Source of the DNA: Liquidambar formosana
Lineage: Eukaryota; Streptophyta; Magnoliopsida; Saxifragales; Altingiaceae
DNA: 64,000 nucleotides
Assembly (NCBI GenBank): GCA_039720395.1
Contig: CM077828.1
Location: 23,850,717-23,914,716 of the forward strand
Direction: 5' to 3'
Of the stretch, positions 23,495 through 35,366 are shown piece by piece. A model generated the notes under the pieces. It made no database searches, was not told where the DNA came from, and saw only the letters and a list, made by a program, of their open reading frames with translations. Position 1 is the first letter of the stretch, and every line of letters starts with the position of its first letter. The position numbers were made by a program, and so were the translations under genes.

Positions 23495-23975
23495 CTTCGG
23501 TGGACTGTCTCTTCATTTATTGTGGGGTGGTCAAGGGTTTATGGGAGCTTATATTCCATCTTTTTGGTGTCAAATGAGTTTTGTGCGCTTCTTCTTCTCA
23601 TGATTTGATTTCAGGTTAGTGGATCAAAGGTATACAAAAAGATATTGAAACCATTTGAAAGATGAATCCTCATGCTATTTTATGGTACATTTGGAGAGAA
23701 CGTAATTTGAGAACTTTTGAAAAAAAAGAATCGTCTTTTGTGGAGCTCAAATTTTTTTTTGTCAAAACTCTTTTTTGGTTGTCATGTAGTTATATGGGTG
23801 GGAATTACCCCCCTTTTTTTTTTTAAGATTTTGTCGACTCCTTATGTACATAATTGTTAAGAGAGTTGAATTTTTTGTTGGGCTCTTTTTTATTATAGCT
23901 CATTTTTATTCTCTTGTATATGTCTCATGTATGAGGATTTAATCCTCATTTTCTTATCTAATACAATCATTTACC
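23495..23975 (+). pseudogene. LINE 3' end: reverse-transcriptase zinc-binding tail
   Basis: Conceptual translation gives LFGVKWVLCASSSHDL, then HAILWYIWRERNLRTFEKKE and a following E-L-K-x-x-F-x-K-T-L-F-W motif. This is the typical end of the plant LINE ORF2 protein (zf-RVT region). In-frame stops are present. The following sequence, with TTGGGCTC, ATGTCTCATGT and CTAATACAATC, resembles the LINE 3' UTR. It is truncated at the 5' end, as most LINE insertions are. Confidence 0.6.
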
Positions 23976-24631
23976 TTATCACACACACATACACACACAC
24001 ACATATCTTGAACTATCCTATACGATCAAGGATGATACTAATAATTTAGTTTAGGGGAGGTGACTGTTGATTGTTTTTTAGTACTTCATCCTAGTTCAAA
24101 AAAATTAAAGAAGCTTTAGTTTAATTTTTTATATATTTATTATTATCTTATGTTTTGAGGTAGAAAAAGTGGTAAAGATTTATAATCTATTGATAAACTA
24201 TAGTTTAATCAAATATATTTACAATTGTCTTCGACAGAGACCCCATAGTGTTGTATGAAATAAGGGATTGAAGCTTTTATAAGGAAGAAAAAAAATTAAA
24301 AAATGAGAGTGGTGGGAAATTAAAATAATGGGTGTTAAAAAAAAATGGAGATAAATATAGAATATTTATCAAAATTAATTAATAAAATATTCATTACAAG
24401 AAATTGAGGGTAGGTAGCTGCCCATTTTGATCATAAGGTGGCTTCGTCAACGTGCATGATTGCAACCATATGTGAATGACATGCTTACATTCCACATGTA
24501 AGCATGTGTTTCTTGTAAATAACTGTGATAGTATGGAATATTCATGATTTCAAATTTTCACTATTCTTTGAAGGTTGCCATTGCTTGTATAGACCTCAAT
24601 ATACGTGCATAACATGCATATATAAAATTAT
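23976..24631. other. Spacer between the LINE remnant and AVT1 copy A
   Basis: AT-rich, with a CA-rich run near 23983-24004. No gene recognised. Confidence 0.4.
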
Positions 24632-24915
24632 GAGGCAATTCGGTTTCCGTGACATCTTTTAGATTTTCTATTTTCACAAAAAGCATTAGCAAATGGACTT
24701 GTTTATACATTACCAATATTAATGTGATTGATTAAAAAGTGATTTTACTCCACCCTAGCCTTTTTCAGAAAAGGGAACAACAACAAAACTTACTCTATCG
24801 TTTGACCAAAAAAAAGAGGGTAGAAACTGGACAATTGGGGAAGGATGGGATCTGCCTTGAAAGCACCAAAGGTACATGATATTTTTGCTAGCTTACAAGA
24901 TGAATTTTGGAGTCT

Positions 24916-26530
24916 TCATAATTGTTTGACTATTTCTTCCAAAGCTGAGTATGTGCCCATCACTCCAACTGAAACAGCCATCATAACAATTCCCACAATA
25001 ATCACTAGCTCAAAACTCCACCTCCTATAAGCTTCAGAATTAATCTTCAGGTAACATATACATGGCAGCAAAATGGAACCTGTGACAGTTATAATGGCTC
25101 CAACAAGTGCCATCAGTAGTTCAAAAAATGGAAAAACCAAGGCCACAATGATTGTACTAGCCAGCAGTAGAGTTCTAATGAGAATGCAAATGGCCTTGAT
25201 TTGGCACCAATGGCTCGGCAAACTGCTTTCGATGGCTTCAGCAACAGGGGTGATTGTCAGTGTGTACTTAGCCAGAGGACCTACTAAGACGGTGTATATT
25301 GGTATCCTTGAGCTGAATTTATTTGCAGGTAGGCTCAATGTCACTTGCGATTGTACGGTCTTGCCAAACATTAAATAGCCGATGACTGCCATGGATATAT
25401 AACTGAGAGTACTTAGACCAAAGCAAATGAACAAAACCTGCAATGGAAAATAGCCGATGACTGCCATGGTTGTTGTTTCGCAATACTAGTGTTATGCTTC
25501 TTATCACGATGGTTTCCATATTGTATTGTTTGTAGGCATGTGTTCTAATTCCTAGCCCGTTACATACAAAGTTTAACATATTGGACTCCTAGAGAAATTA
25601 AAAACATTATTCAAGGCACAAACATTATAATATAGGCACTTTTTTTTTTTTTTTCCCAATTACCTTGGAGAACTGATTTTTATCTTTCATAGAAGAGTAT
25701 AAGGTTGGGAAAACCGGATGAGCTCCATAGCAAAAGGCATACAAGCTAAGAGCAGTAGGAATTCCACCCAATTTAAGTACTTCTCCTTTACCAGAAAATC
25801 CAACTCCATCAAATGCACCAACCCACAAAATGGAGCCTATGATAATGATAGTTGAGAGGACACCACACGCCGATATAAAAGAAAGCAGGCTCAAGTCCTT
25901 CAACCACATGGAAGGCAAAATTACTAGCCCTGCAACCATTGTGAAAATTTGTTCTCCTCCAATGCTGTGTCCTCCAACTTGAAAGCCAACGTAATTAGGG
26001 AATAACTTGTGTAGGTTGTCGCCTTCCAATATCAAAAATCCCACTGGGACTAGATACATCTCTAGATACGCGATGGTTGATACGATGATTTCTCCCTTGC
26101 GGCCAAATGCATGCTTGCCTATGTCGGGGTAAGTTTTAATTTCAGGCTTGGAATCCATGCATCGTTGTAGTAGTAGCCCAGTAAAGCAAGTTACAATCGC
26201 CATTGCGAGAAGAAAAATGAGGCTTAACCATCCACCTTGTGAGAGTGTGTAGGGAATGGTTATTATTCCAACTCCTGACAACCAAAACTAGGATTGAGGT
26301 TTACACTAAAGAAAATGAAAAGACAAAAAGCCACTACTAGGACTAGCCTAACGATGAAGTAAGGTAGGGTAAAAGATAGGAATATAATATATTCGGGTTT
26401 GAACCCTCTCATTGTACCAAAAAAGAAAGAGGAAGATGAAAAAAAAACCTGACAAGGAATTGAGCCCATTGAAGCAAGTTTTAACAAAGCTTGATCCTTT
26501 ATTTTTGGAGGGTGGAAGCTCCATTTCCAT
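24916..26530 (-). CDS. AVT1-type vacuolar amino acid transporter, copy A
   Basis: Three exons on the minus strand: 26530-26449, 26274-25664 and 25437-24916, joined in frame to 404 codons. It belongs to the AAAP/AVT1 family (AVT1H/I/J-like), H+-coupled exchangers or exporters of neutral amino acids on the tonoplast. A short hydrophilic N-terminus (MEMELPP...CFNGLNSLSG) leads into TM1, GVGIITIPYTLSQGGW. About ten hydrophobic spans follow. Family motifs include LILEGDNLHKLF, LSLYAFCYGAHPVFPTLYSS and LVGAIITVTGSILLPCICYL. It ends in GTYSALEEIVKQL. The frame upstream of the chosen ATG stays open for some codons, so a longer N-terminus or an upstream exon is possible. Copy A is the most diverged: intron 2 is 226 bp against about 480 in B-D, and a 22-bp piece of exon 3 is duplicated at the intron edge (25447-25470). 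Confidence 0.85.
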
Positions 26531-27430
26531 GACTAGTTGAGCTGTTGCCGTTTTGTCTCCTTTATTGCACCTACAGTTAGTGGTAATAACTGAATTCTAG
26601 ACCAGCTTATCACCAAAAAATAAAAAACCTTTCGTGCACTTTACAAGGACAAAGCTAAGTTATTATATAAATTTGAGCATAGACAAGAGCCGGCCAATTA
26701 TCTGATGTTACTTTTGAAAAATATTACATGACTTGCACCTGATCGAATATTATTTACTTTAACTTGGAAGTGTTGGTAGGCCTTGTCACAAGTGGATCAG
26801 TTTGGTCTAAGATTAATAGTGCTAGACCAACCTGAATTATGTAGCAAAAAAACAAAACAAGAGAAAAATAAATAAAATAAAGGGCCAACCCAACTTTGAC
26901 CCACCCCAAGCTTGCCCAAAACTTGACTGATTGATGCATTGACGGCGCGCCCTACTAAAGCCTTAAATGAAAGCAAGCATAAGGAGACTAAAAACCACAA
27001 AATTACTGATTTAAGCCACAAAATTACTGGCAAAGGCATAATTAAAAAGCAGAGTTTTAAGTTATTTTGTGTAGGGAATATGGATGAAATGAGTGAACGT
27101 ATGCTTTTCTCATAATAAGCCGAAGCAAAATAAAATTTTTCAAAACAATTTTGGATGAGAAAAACCATGATCACTTTCATGGTCCATGCATGATATATAC
27201 AAACCTTCGCTCAATATATCAAGAGGATTTAGAGATACTTACATATAATTCTTAAGATGCAAATTGATTGAACCCCAAATGTATAAAGCCTCCAAGAAAA
27301 TCCAAACCAAAGAGGAATTCCCAAAACTTCTTCCTTCTTCTTGAATACAAGAAAAATTAGAGAGAGAAGGAGGGTGAGGGATGTGTGCGGCCAAGAGAGA
27401 ATGAGTGTGTTAGCACTCATTAATATATAT
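26531..27430 (-). promoter_or_regulatory. Upstream region of AVT1 copy A
   Basis: Shared in part with the regions upstream of copies B, C and D, so it moved with the gene. It contains the inverted pair TTGGTCTA...TAGACCAA about 270-290 bp upstream of the start. (TA)n at 27436-27455 and a C run mark the outer edge. No separate gene. Confidence 0.4.
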
Positions 27431-28329
27431 CATATATATATATATATATATATATAGGCAACCCCCCCATGGCCGGTCATGTGATTACCCTCTTCGCATA
27501 TGAGATCGAGTTGATGTAGGTGATTGTTCTCTCAATATATACCTGTATATATTATATGATTATAAAAGGAGGGCATTTTTGGACATCACATGAAAATTGA
27601 TCGAGATTCTTATGTTACACATAAAATTTGAATTAAAAAATCCTCCATAAAAATAAAAATAAAAAAGAATGAGGAAAAAAAAGGATAAATATCATTTGAG
27701 TCAGTACCTAGAAATTTTTCAAAAATCCCAATGTGGTACCCAAATTATTTTTTTCCTAATTTGATACTTAAATTTCACTGTCATACCAAATGTGGTCTTA
27801 ACCCCAAATTTCGTCTAAATTTTTACCGGATATGTCCCGTGCCATCACATGAGTGACACATAACATCTCATGTGAAGTTTATGTGTCATGCGAGGTTAAA
27901 ATATAATAATTAAATAAATACTTTTAGTACTCTATATTTTTCATATAGTTCTAATTTAATACTTAAACTAAAAAAAATAAAATCTAATTTGATATCCAAA
28001 ATAAATTGAATTGTACCAATTTGGTCTAAGCAAAAAATTTAGCAAAATTGATTTCTAGATCCCTTTTCTGGGTTGAAAGTGGGGTGTGTAGGTGTTCGGC
28101 TGTTTTTGTTACGTGGGTCTGAGGGATGGAATGGAATCCTCGTTCCCTTGATCAAAAAAGGTGGAGTGTTTGGTTAATAAAGAGGGACGGTGGAATCCTC
28201 ATTCCCTGGTTCGGCTATTCCCTTGTTGAAAGGAATGAACATTCCTCCCTTAAAACAAAGGATGCTCATTCCCAGCCCAATGATGAAAGCTGATGGCTCA
28301 TGGTCCCCTCACTCACTGACCTTCTTATC
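27431..28329. other. Spacer with repeat-like sequence
   Basis: Begins with (TA)n. The stretch 27690-28050 has the look of a non-coding dispersed repeat (alternating GTACC / GATAC motifs) with no defined ends. 28080-28280 carries ATTCC-rich, TTTGGTT-containing sequence typical of MITE ends. No gene. Confidence 0.3.
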
Positions 28330-29280
28330 TCTCTCTCCTCTCTCTCGTTCTCTCTCTCACAAAATACACAATCTGCTCGCGCCCCTGTTGCCGGAGAAAA
28401 ATCACATACAATCTGCTCACACACCACCCATGTCGCTGCTCTCCGGTCGGATCTCCGACCATATCCTCTCTACCTTCACTTCCCTGTCATCCTTATAAAA
28501 ATAAAAAAATAAAAAAATAAAAAAATTCTGATCTAGATTTCATCCATTTCTCTTTCTCAGAAATCACTCCCAAAGGATTTCATCTTCGGCGATTTTTGCC
28601 GTCGTCGACCTTCCCATCGCCGTCCTCGTCACTCTCAGCCTCCTCATCGTCGTCCTCTTCACCGTCGTCGTCGCCTCCTACAAACACAGCTGAAGCCCCG
28701 CATAGCTAGTCGACCTGAGAGCTTCAACTACCTCGGTCCAACGGAGGCCACACCTCCCAGATCTACACCACACCTGCCGGATCTACAACATATGGAGCAT
28801 CGTGTGGCGGTGTGGGTATTGGGCAAATGGGTATGGGATTTTGAAGATAATGGTTGGAAGAATATAAAAAAAAAAAAAAAAGGGTTCGTGGTAGAATGGG
28901 TATGGGATGATGAAGATGATGATAGAATTTTTTTATATATTTTTATTTCTTTTTGTTTTGCTGTGAGATGATAAAAAGATGCAAAGAAAATTTTTGGGAT
29001 TGTGGAGGGGAGACTCTTGTTCTTCCGGCTGAAGTTAGGATGAGAAGCCAAAAGGAGAATTGTGGGTATTCGATCATATTGATGTTCATCTTCTTTTTGA
29101 TATCCGTTTACTCATTACCAGAAATAGCTCCTGGCACGTTGCTCTAGCAACCAACCAAACAGTTCAAGATGCTCATCTTCTCTGTAAGCAAGTGCTTCGT
29201 ACAAAGCTCTCACGCTTTTGGACGAATCATTTGGATAGGTTGATGTAATGGGGTTCAGGGATTTTTTGTTATTTACCTGT
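28330..29280 (+). other. Captured-gene-like segment, copy 1
   Basis: Homologous to 55430-56275 over most of its length, including a GC-rich coding-like piece (28600-28695). That piece translates to a membrane-span-like LPIAVLVTLSLLIVVLFTVV followed by a short tail and stop. An earlier piece holds ATGTCGCTGCTCTCCGGTCG. Neither matches a family I know. GC-rich exonic pieces inside AT-rich repeat-like DNA, present twice, suggest a gene-capturing transposon or part of the larger segmental duplication. Copy 1 has about 140 bp (29069-29210) that copy 2 lacks. Confidence 0.45.
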
Positions 29281-29304
29281 TTTTGTGTATATATATATAT
29301 ATAT

Positions 29305-29511
29305 CTACATACGGTTATGTTCCCATCAGCACGTGTTGATATAAGTTGTATCAGTATCATGCATTGGGAGTTGTACCTTTTACATTGATTTAATGTATCT
29401 CATAACCCACTAATGCACAAGGTACAACTCCCAATGCAAGATACAACTCTCAGTACGAGTGTTGATATACTTTATATCAGCATGTGTTTCGTGTTTACTT
29501 GATCATCATCC
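29305..29511. mobile_element. Micron-like hairpin MITE, copy 4
   Basis: Preceded by (TA)n and followed by (CT)n and (TA)n. It runs from GGTTATGTTCCCATCAGCAC to CTTGATCATCATCC, with the internal inverted pair GGGAGTTGTACC / GGTACAACTCCCA. It lies at the same place, just after the captured-gene-like segment, as copy 9 at 56.3 kb, but in the opposite orientation. Confidence 0.75.
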
Positions 29512-29763
29512 TCTCTCTCTCTCTATCTCTCTCTCTCTCTCTATATATATATATTGATGTTCTAAATTCTAGTATACAAATGACTCTGAAAAATAATAAA
29601 AATTATTGATTTAATCGATGGTATTATGGAATGAGAGTTCCATTCTTTGGTTGCACCAAACGAAGGCATGCAATGGTCATTGAGAATAATCATTCATTTC
29701 ATTCTCTTTTTCATTCTATTCCCATTCCCATCCTCATTCCATTTTATTTCCATTCCATTCAAG

Positions 29764-30600
29764 TAGGGATGGCAATTTTGCCCCGCCCCATAGGAGCCCC
29801 GCCCCGCCCCGCCCCGCCCTCATAGGGGCGGGTTTTTTTGAATTTTTTCGGTTTTCGGTTCGGGTATGGGTTTTTTTTAAAATTTTTCATCGGGTGCGGT
29901 TCGGTTTTGGTATTTGCTAGTCCCGACCCGTAGAACCGAACCGATCCGTAGAACCGCCCCGCCCTATTTGTTCTTTTACTATTTTACCCTTATATATATA
30001 TATAACCTATAACATTAAGTCAAAAACCCTAGCCGCCCCACTCACTCCACTCAGATCTCTCTCCCTCCCCTCACGCAGTCACTCTCCCTCCCTCACGCAA
30101 GCCCTCACGCAATCATTCTCTCCCTCCCTCACGCAGTCACTCTCTCCCTCACCAGTAACAGTTCATCGCCGTTTCTCGCCGTCGACGCCGTGTTCTCTCG
30201 CCAGATCTACATCAGTTCTCTCTCGCAATCTCGCCGTCGATGCTGTGGTTCTGATCTACACCGGTTCTCTCTCGCCGTATCTCGCTGTCGACCGCTCGAC
30301 GCCGTGGTTCAGATCTACACGCCGTGTTCTCTTGCCAGATCTACACCAGTCCTCAGTCCTCACTTTCTCTCACCGTCTTTTAGCTCTCTGTGTCTCTCCT
30401 TTTTCTCGCCGTCGACGTTGTGCTTGGGCGGGGCGAGGCGGGGCGGGGATGGGTTTCCTAGGAAGCCATAGGGTCGGGGATGGTTTTTGGTTTCTTTGCC
30501 CCGTCGGGTTTAGGGGCGGGTTTGGGCATACGATTTCAATGTTAGGGTCGGGGATGGTGTATGGTCGACCCGCCCCCGAACAGCCCCATTGCCATTCCTA
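29764..30600. mobile_element. hAT-type non-autonomous element with 8-bp TSD
   Basis: 837 bp flanked by a perfect 8-bp duplication, CATTCAAG (29756-29763 and 30601-30608). The ends are TAGGGATGGCAAT and TAGGAATGGCAAT (complement). Both features fit the hAT superfamily. Subterminal blocks are GC-rich (GCCCCGCCCC, GGGGCGGG). The centre (about 30030-30420) is a chain of imperfect repeats built from CTCGCCGTCGACG and CCAGATCTACA. No transposase. Confidence 0.8.
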
Positions 30601-30608
30601 CATTCAAG

Positions 30609-30956
30609 TGTATCAAACGCAGCCTTAGGGTTTTTTTCAGGGATATAAAGGTTTCCAGCCGTCACAAGTTGGCCTTCAACCAAGCATCATCCTATTTCCA
30701 TAAGGTAAGAAAAATGATTCGAAAATGGGTGATCACTAGATATGGGAGTATGCACGGACGTGCTCTAAATGTGCATTGGCTCTAGTTTTGCACTGGGTTG
30801 AGCTGTGATTGCGTTGGTCCTTCAAAATTCGTTCACCGTAATTCTATTTAACTCCATCCTTCATCACCAAATTTAAAGGTGGTCTAAAATGTCAAGCAGT
30901 ACAAAATAGGGTGTCAACAGTTGCCATTGCTGGCACTGGCCTTCCTGTGCATAACA
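30609..30956. other. Spacer
   Basis: No gene or defined repeat recognised between the hAT-type element and the next MITE. Confidence 0.35.
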
Positions 30957-30972
30957 TATATATATATATATA

Positions 30973-31139
30973 GAATGATGATCAGGTAAGCACGTGCTGA
31001 TATATCTTATATCAAAACCTGCATTGAGAGTTGTACCTTGTGCATTAGTGAGATGTGAGGTCCATTGAGTTAATGCAAGGAGTACAACCCCCAATGCATA
31101 GTGCTGATGTAACTTATATAAGCATGTGCTGATGGGATC

Positions 31140-31142
<3 letters not shown>
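30973..31142. mobile_element. Micron-like hairpin MITE, copy 5 (3' edge of unit B)
   Basis: (TA)n at 30957-30972, then GATGATCAGGTAAGCACGTG at the left end and CATGTGCTGATGGGATCACC at the right. It is followed by (CT)n at 31143-31200 and (TA)n to 31219, where homology with the C and D units starts. Confidence 0.75.

Positions 31143-31219
<77 letters not shown>
31143..31219. repeat. Compound (CT)n(TA)n microsatellite
   Basis: About 29 CT units followed by about 9 TA units, at the left edge of the AVT1 B unit. Confidence 0.95.
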
Positions 31220-31481
31220 CAAGGTAATTTGATTCCCATAGACATCTTCTGGATTTTCTATTTTCACAAAAAGCATTCAGCTAATGGACTTGTATAATTA
31301 ACCATATCAATATGATTGATTCAAAAAGTGCTTTTACTCCACCTTTTTCAGAAAAGGGCACACATAAAGAAAAATTATTATTAAGTAGAAAACTGAAAAC
31401 TGTGGAAGGATTAGGATCAGCCTAGAAAGCACCAAAGGTTCATGATATTTTTGCTAGCTTACAAGCAGAATTTTGAACTCT

Positions 31482-33256
31482 TCATAATTTTCTTACTATT
31501 TCTTCCAAAGCTGAGTATGTGCCCATCACTCCAACTGAAACAGCCACCATAACAATTCCCACAATAATCACTAGCTCAAAACTCCACCTTCTATAAGCTT
31601 GAGGACTAATCTTCAGGTAACATATACATGGCAGCAAAATGGAAGCTGTGACATTTATAATGGCTCCAACAAGAGCCATCAGTAGGTCAAAAAATGGAAA
31701 AACCAAGGCCACAATGACTGTACTAGCCAGTATTAAAGTTCTTATCAGAATGCAAATGGGCTTGATATGGCACCAGTGGCTTGGCAAGTGGCTTTCTATG
31801 GCCTCCACAATAGGTGTAATTATCAGAGTGTATTTGGCCACAGGACCTACTAAAATGGTGTATATTGCTATCTTTGAGCTGAATTTATTTGCAGGTAGGC
31901 TCAATGTCACTTGCGATTGTACAGTCTCGCCGAACATTGAATAGCCAATTATTGCCATGGATATGTAACTGAGAGTACTTAAACCGAAGCTGATGAACAA
32001 AACCTGTAATAGAAAATTTATACAAGGTAATTTGGAGTTAGCACTGGCTGTATCGATCGATGAAAAATTCGACATGTGGGCTTACAATGATTGGTTACTA
32101 CATTTTGTAGATATATTGAATATATAGCAATATATAGATAAGACCCAATATCAAGGTGTTTTCAATTAAGTTCATTGGGCTATATATCATGCACCTTAGC
32201 AACATAGGATTATTCCTATTGCTAAAGTTGTGATGTGTTAGAATCAGTATAGACCTAGGATTCCTGTTTGGAATAAGAGTCTATAAATGGAAAAGACTAT
32301 TAGGGGCATTTTTTAAATTTTTAATTTTTGAATAGACTTGTCCTTTCTCCTCTAGCTCCACCATTTTCAAAAATTTTATTCTCATATTGTTTAGAGAATA
32401 ACAAAGGGCCTGCCCCATTGTCGGCCGCATAAAGAGAGGAGCAAGGAAAGAAGATACTTTTTCTTTTCTTTTTCCAATTACCTTGGAGAACTGACTTTTA
32501 TCTTTCATAGAAGAGTACAAGGTTGGGAAAACCGGATGAGCTCCATAACAAAAGGCATACAAGCTAAGAGCAGTAGGAATTCCACCCAATTTAAATAGGT
32601 CTCCTTTAGCAGAAAATCCAACTCCATCAACTGCACCAACCCACAAAGTGGAGCCAATGATAATTATAGTCGAAAGAACACCACACGCCGATATAAAAGA
32701 AAGCAGGCTCAAGTCCTTCAACCACATGGAAGGCAAAATTACCAGCCCTGCAACCATTATGAAAGTTTGTTTTCCTCCAATGGTGTGTCCCCCAACTTCA
32801 AAGCCATTGTAATTTGGGAATAACTTGTGTAAGTTGTCGCCTTCCAATATCAAAAATCCTACTGGGACTAGATACAGCTCTAGATACGCGATGGTTGATA
32901 CGATGATTTCTCCCTTGCGGCCAAATGCATGCTTGCCTATGTCGGGGTAAGTTTTAATTTCAGGCTTGGAATCCATGCATCGTTGTAGTAGTAGCCCAGT
33001 AAAGCAAGTTACAATCGCCATTGCGAGAAGAAAAATGAGACTGAACCATCCACCTTGTGAGAGTGTGTAGGGAATGGTTATTATTCCAATTCCTGGCACA
33101 ACCGAAACAAGGTGAGATACGAATATTGTAGTCCATTGAAGCTCTATAATAAGAGGAAGATGAAGAATAAAAACCTGACAAGGCATTGAGTCCATTGAAG
33201 CAAGATTTAATGAAGCTTGATCCTTTGTTTTTGAAGGGTGGAAGCTCCACTTCCAT
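31482..33256 (-). CDS. AVT1-type vacuolar amino acid transporter, copy B
   Basis: Exons 33256-33175, 33092-32482 and 32003-31482 have the same lengths (82, 611, 522) and phases as copy A and join to 404 codons without a stop. The N-terminus is MEVELPPFKNKGSSFIKSCF. TM1 reads GIGIITIPYTLSQGGWFSL. The C-terminus is EEIVRKL. Core family motifs match those of copy A, with scattered conservative changes (for example NYNGFEVGGHTIGGKQTF). Introns are GT-AG, 82 and 478 bp. Codon-level integrity and closeness to D suggest a working gene. Substrate and membrane are inferred from the AVT1 family (vacuolar, neutral amino acids). Confidence 0.88.
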
Positions 33257-33879
33257 GCCTAGTTGAACTGTATTTGTGATTTTGTCTTCTTTATTGCACC
33301 TGCAGTAAGTGGTAGATAACTTAGACCAGCCTATTACAATTTACAAAGACAGGCGTTGCTGTTAAATTTGAGCATAGGCAAGAGCCAATATATTATCCAG
33401 TACATGTAAGTTTTAAAGAAAGTTACATGACTTGCATATGAACAAATATTTTTTTATTTAATTTTAATGTGCAAGTGTTCAAAGGCCTGGTTACAAGTGG
33501 ACGAGTTTGGTCTAAGATTAATGGTGCTAGACCAACCTGAATTATGTAGCAAAATTAAAAATTTAAAAAGAAAAAAAAAAAGGGGACCAACCTGAATTTG
33601 ATCCAACCCAAGCTTGCCCAAAACTTGACTGATTGACTGCCCTACTAGAGCCTCAAATGGAAGCGAGCATAAGCAGATTAGAAAACCACAAAATTACTGA
33701 TTTAACAGGGCCACAAAAATATTGGCGAAGGCATGAATAAAAAGCAAAGATTTTAAGTTATTTTGTATAGGAAATATGGACGAATTTGAACATAAAAAGA
33801 GTACAAATGAAGACACCTCATGTGATTATGTGAATAATCCAAATAAATCATCATCATCATCATCATATATATATATATA
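33257..33879 (-). promoter_or_regulatory. Upstream region of AVT1 copy B
   Basis: Conserved with copies C and D. It contains TTGGTCTA...TAGACCAA at about 33508-33536, a perfect 8-bp inverted pair, followed by CCTGAATTATGTAGC. Part of this block (about 33365-33521) is missing in D. Confidence 0.45.
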
Positions 33880-34064
33880 GATACAGTTTTGATCAGGTTA
33901 GCACATGTTGATATAAGTTATATTAGTACCATGCATTAGGGGTTGTACCCTGTATATTGGCCCAATGTACACCGTAACCCACTATTATACAAGGTACAAC
34001 CCCCATTGTAGGTGTTGATATAAGTTATATCAGTACATTCTTATATACCTGATCATCATCATCA
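33880..34064. mobile_element. Micron-like hairpin MITE, copy 6 (occupied site)
   Basis: Sits between (TA)n tracts at 33865-33879 and 34065-34078. The matching position in unit D (about 61500-61520) has only (TA)n, so B and D form an occupied/empty pair. The left part has GATCAGGTTAGCACATGTTG, the right TCTTATATACCTGATCATCA. Confidence 0.8.
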
Positions 34065-34485
34065 TATATATATATATTACTTTGAATAAACCATATGGTC
34101 AACTCCTCTAAGTCTCTAACCGTTTGAAGCAAGTCGCAATCCTAATTTAATAGGGGTGTTTGGCCATGGAAGACATGCACATGACAACTTATAGAAAATA
34201 ATTTTTTTCAATTTGCCTATCATAAAAAGAAAAAGAAAAAAAAGAAAAGAACAGAAAAGGTGTTTGGCCATGCGCATGACAACTTATAGAAAATGATTTA
34301 TCATGCAAACTGTCATGATTAAAATAAAACAAATGTACACACACACAAGGAGAAAGAGAAAAGAATAAAAACAAAATTCTAAATTAGCAGTAAGAGATAT
34401 AATCAGAGAAGACTAAAATGGAGATATATTGAGAGGGAGAGGGATAAGAGGAAGTAATGTTGCTGCTACTTCCACTCTATAATAA
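34065..34485. other. Segmentally duplicated spacer, B side
   Basis: Near-identical to the start of the D flank (61520-62080), except that D carries an extra tandem copy of about 137 bp. No gene. Confidence 0.6.
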
Positions 34486-34719
34486 GGCCATGTTTGTTTG
34501 GTTAGAATGAAATGTGTGGAAATAGAATCTAATTTCATATTCAAAATAATCTGGAATAAAATGAGATCGAAATAAACATTGCGAAATGAACATCATTATA
34601 ATTCACTATTACTGTTTGATTCCATTCCCATTTAATTACCTTATCCAAACATGTTGTTTGGAATGAATTGGAATAGGATTTCATTCCATTTATTCCATTC
34701 CAGCCAAACAAACATGGCA
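34486..34719. mobile_element. Tourist-type MITE (B side)
   Basis: 234 bp with ends GGCCATGTTTGTTTGG and TGCCATGTTTGTTTGG (complement) and TAA on both sides, as expected for PIF/Harbinger-derived Tourist elements. The same insertion is present at 62081-62314, so it predates the duplication. Confidence 0.7.
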
Positions 34720-34837
34720 TAAGGGTTGAGAATGGAGAAAATACTCACGTATATATGCTAGAGGCCTGTTGTGCCACTCTTGAAGTACTCCTTCAGACAA
34801 AAGGCAGGCAATGTTATTTATAAGGGAGTGAACCACA

Positions 34838-34889
34838 CCCCCCCCCCCCCCCCCCCCCCCAAACAAAAAAAAAAAAAAAAAAAAAAAAA
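34838..34889. repeat. C23 then A-rich homopolymer tract
   Basis: 23 C at 34838-34860, AAAC, then a long A run. The counterpart at 62434 has 20 C. Confidence 0.9.
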
Positions 34890-35366
34890 GAAAAAAAAAG
34901 ACCTTTTTCAGTTTTTCTCTCCCTATTAGTGGAGTTTACGAGTGGACTACGTTTCTCATTTTTGGTCGTTGGTTAGGGCCATATTGGCCCTACCCTACTA
35001 CATACCCTTTCTTTTCTCTCCCTATTAGTGGAGTTTGCGAGTGGACTACGTTTCTCTTTTTTGGTCGGTACCCTACTACATATCCTCTTTTTGGATATCC
35101 TATTGTTAGAGATATAGGACATTTATTAATGTGGGTCCTATATATTATTAGAGATGGATTCATATTAGAATTTATTAATCTCCATTCTCCATGTAGAGAT
35201 TTAATTCATATATTTAATTGGCCAAAATCATTAAAGGTTGAACGAGAAATTGTTCTCTAAAGTTACCTTTGAATAGTTGGTTGAAGAATGGTAAAAGAGC
35301 TTATCCTACATTAGAAAACTATGAATTCCTTAGTGAATTCATATATACATACATTGGGCTTATAGG

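Noticed and set aside
24845..25030. Plus-strand frame of 61 codons
   Set aside because: Antisense shadow over the 3' end of AVT1 copy A.
31070..31276. Minus-strand frame with an Arg-Glu repeat
   Set aside because: Translation of the (CT)n microsatellite. Not a gene.
31639..31944. Plus-strand open frame of about 101 codons, recurring at 25073-25378 and 59379-59684 and partly at 49104-49358
   Set aside because: Antisense to AVT1 exon 3. It recurs because the sense exon is conserved. No family resemblance of its own.
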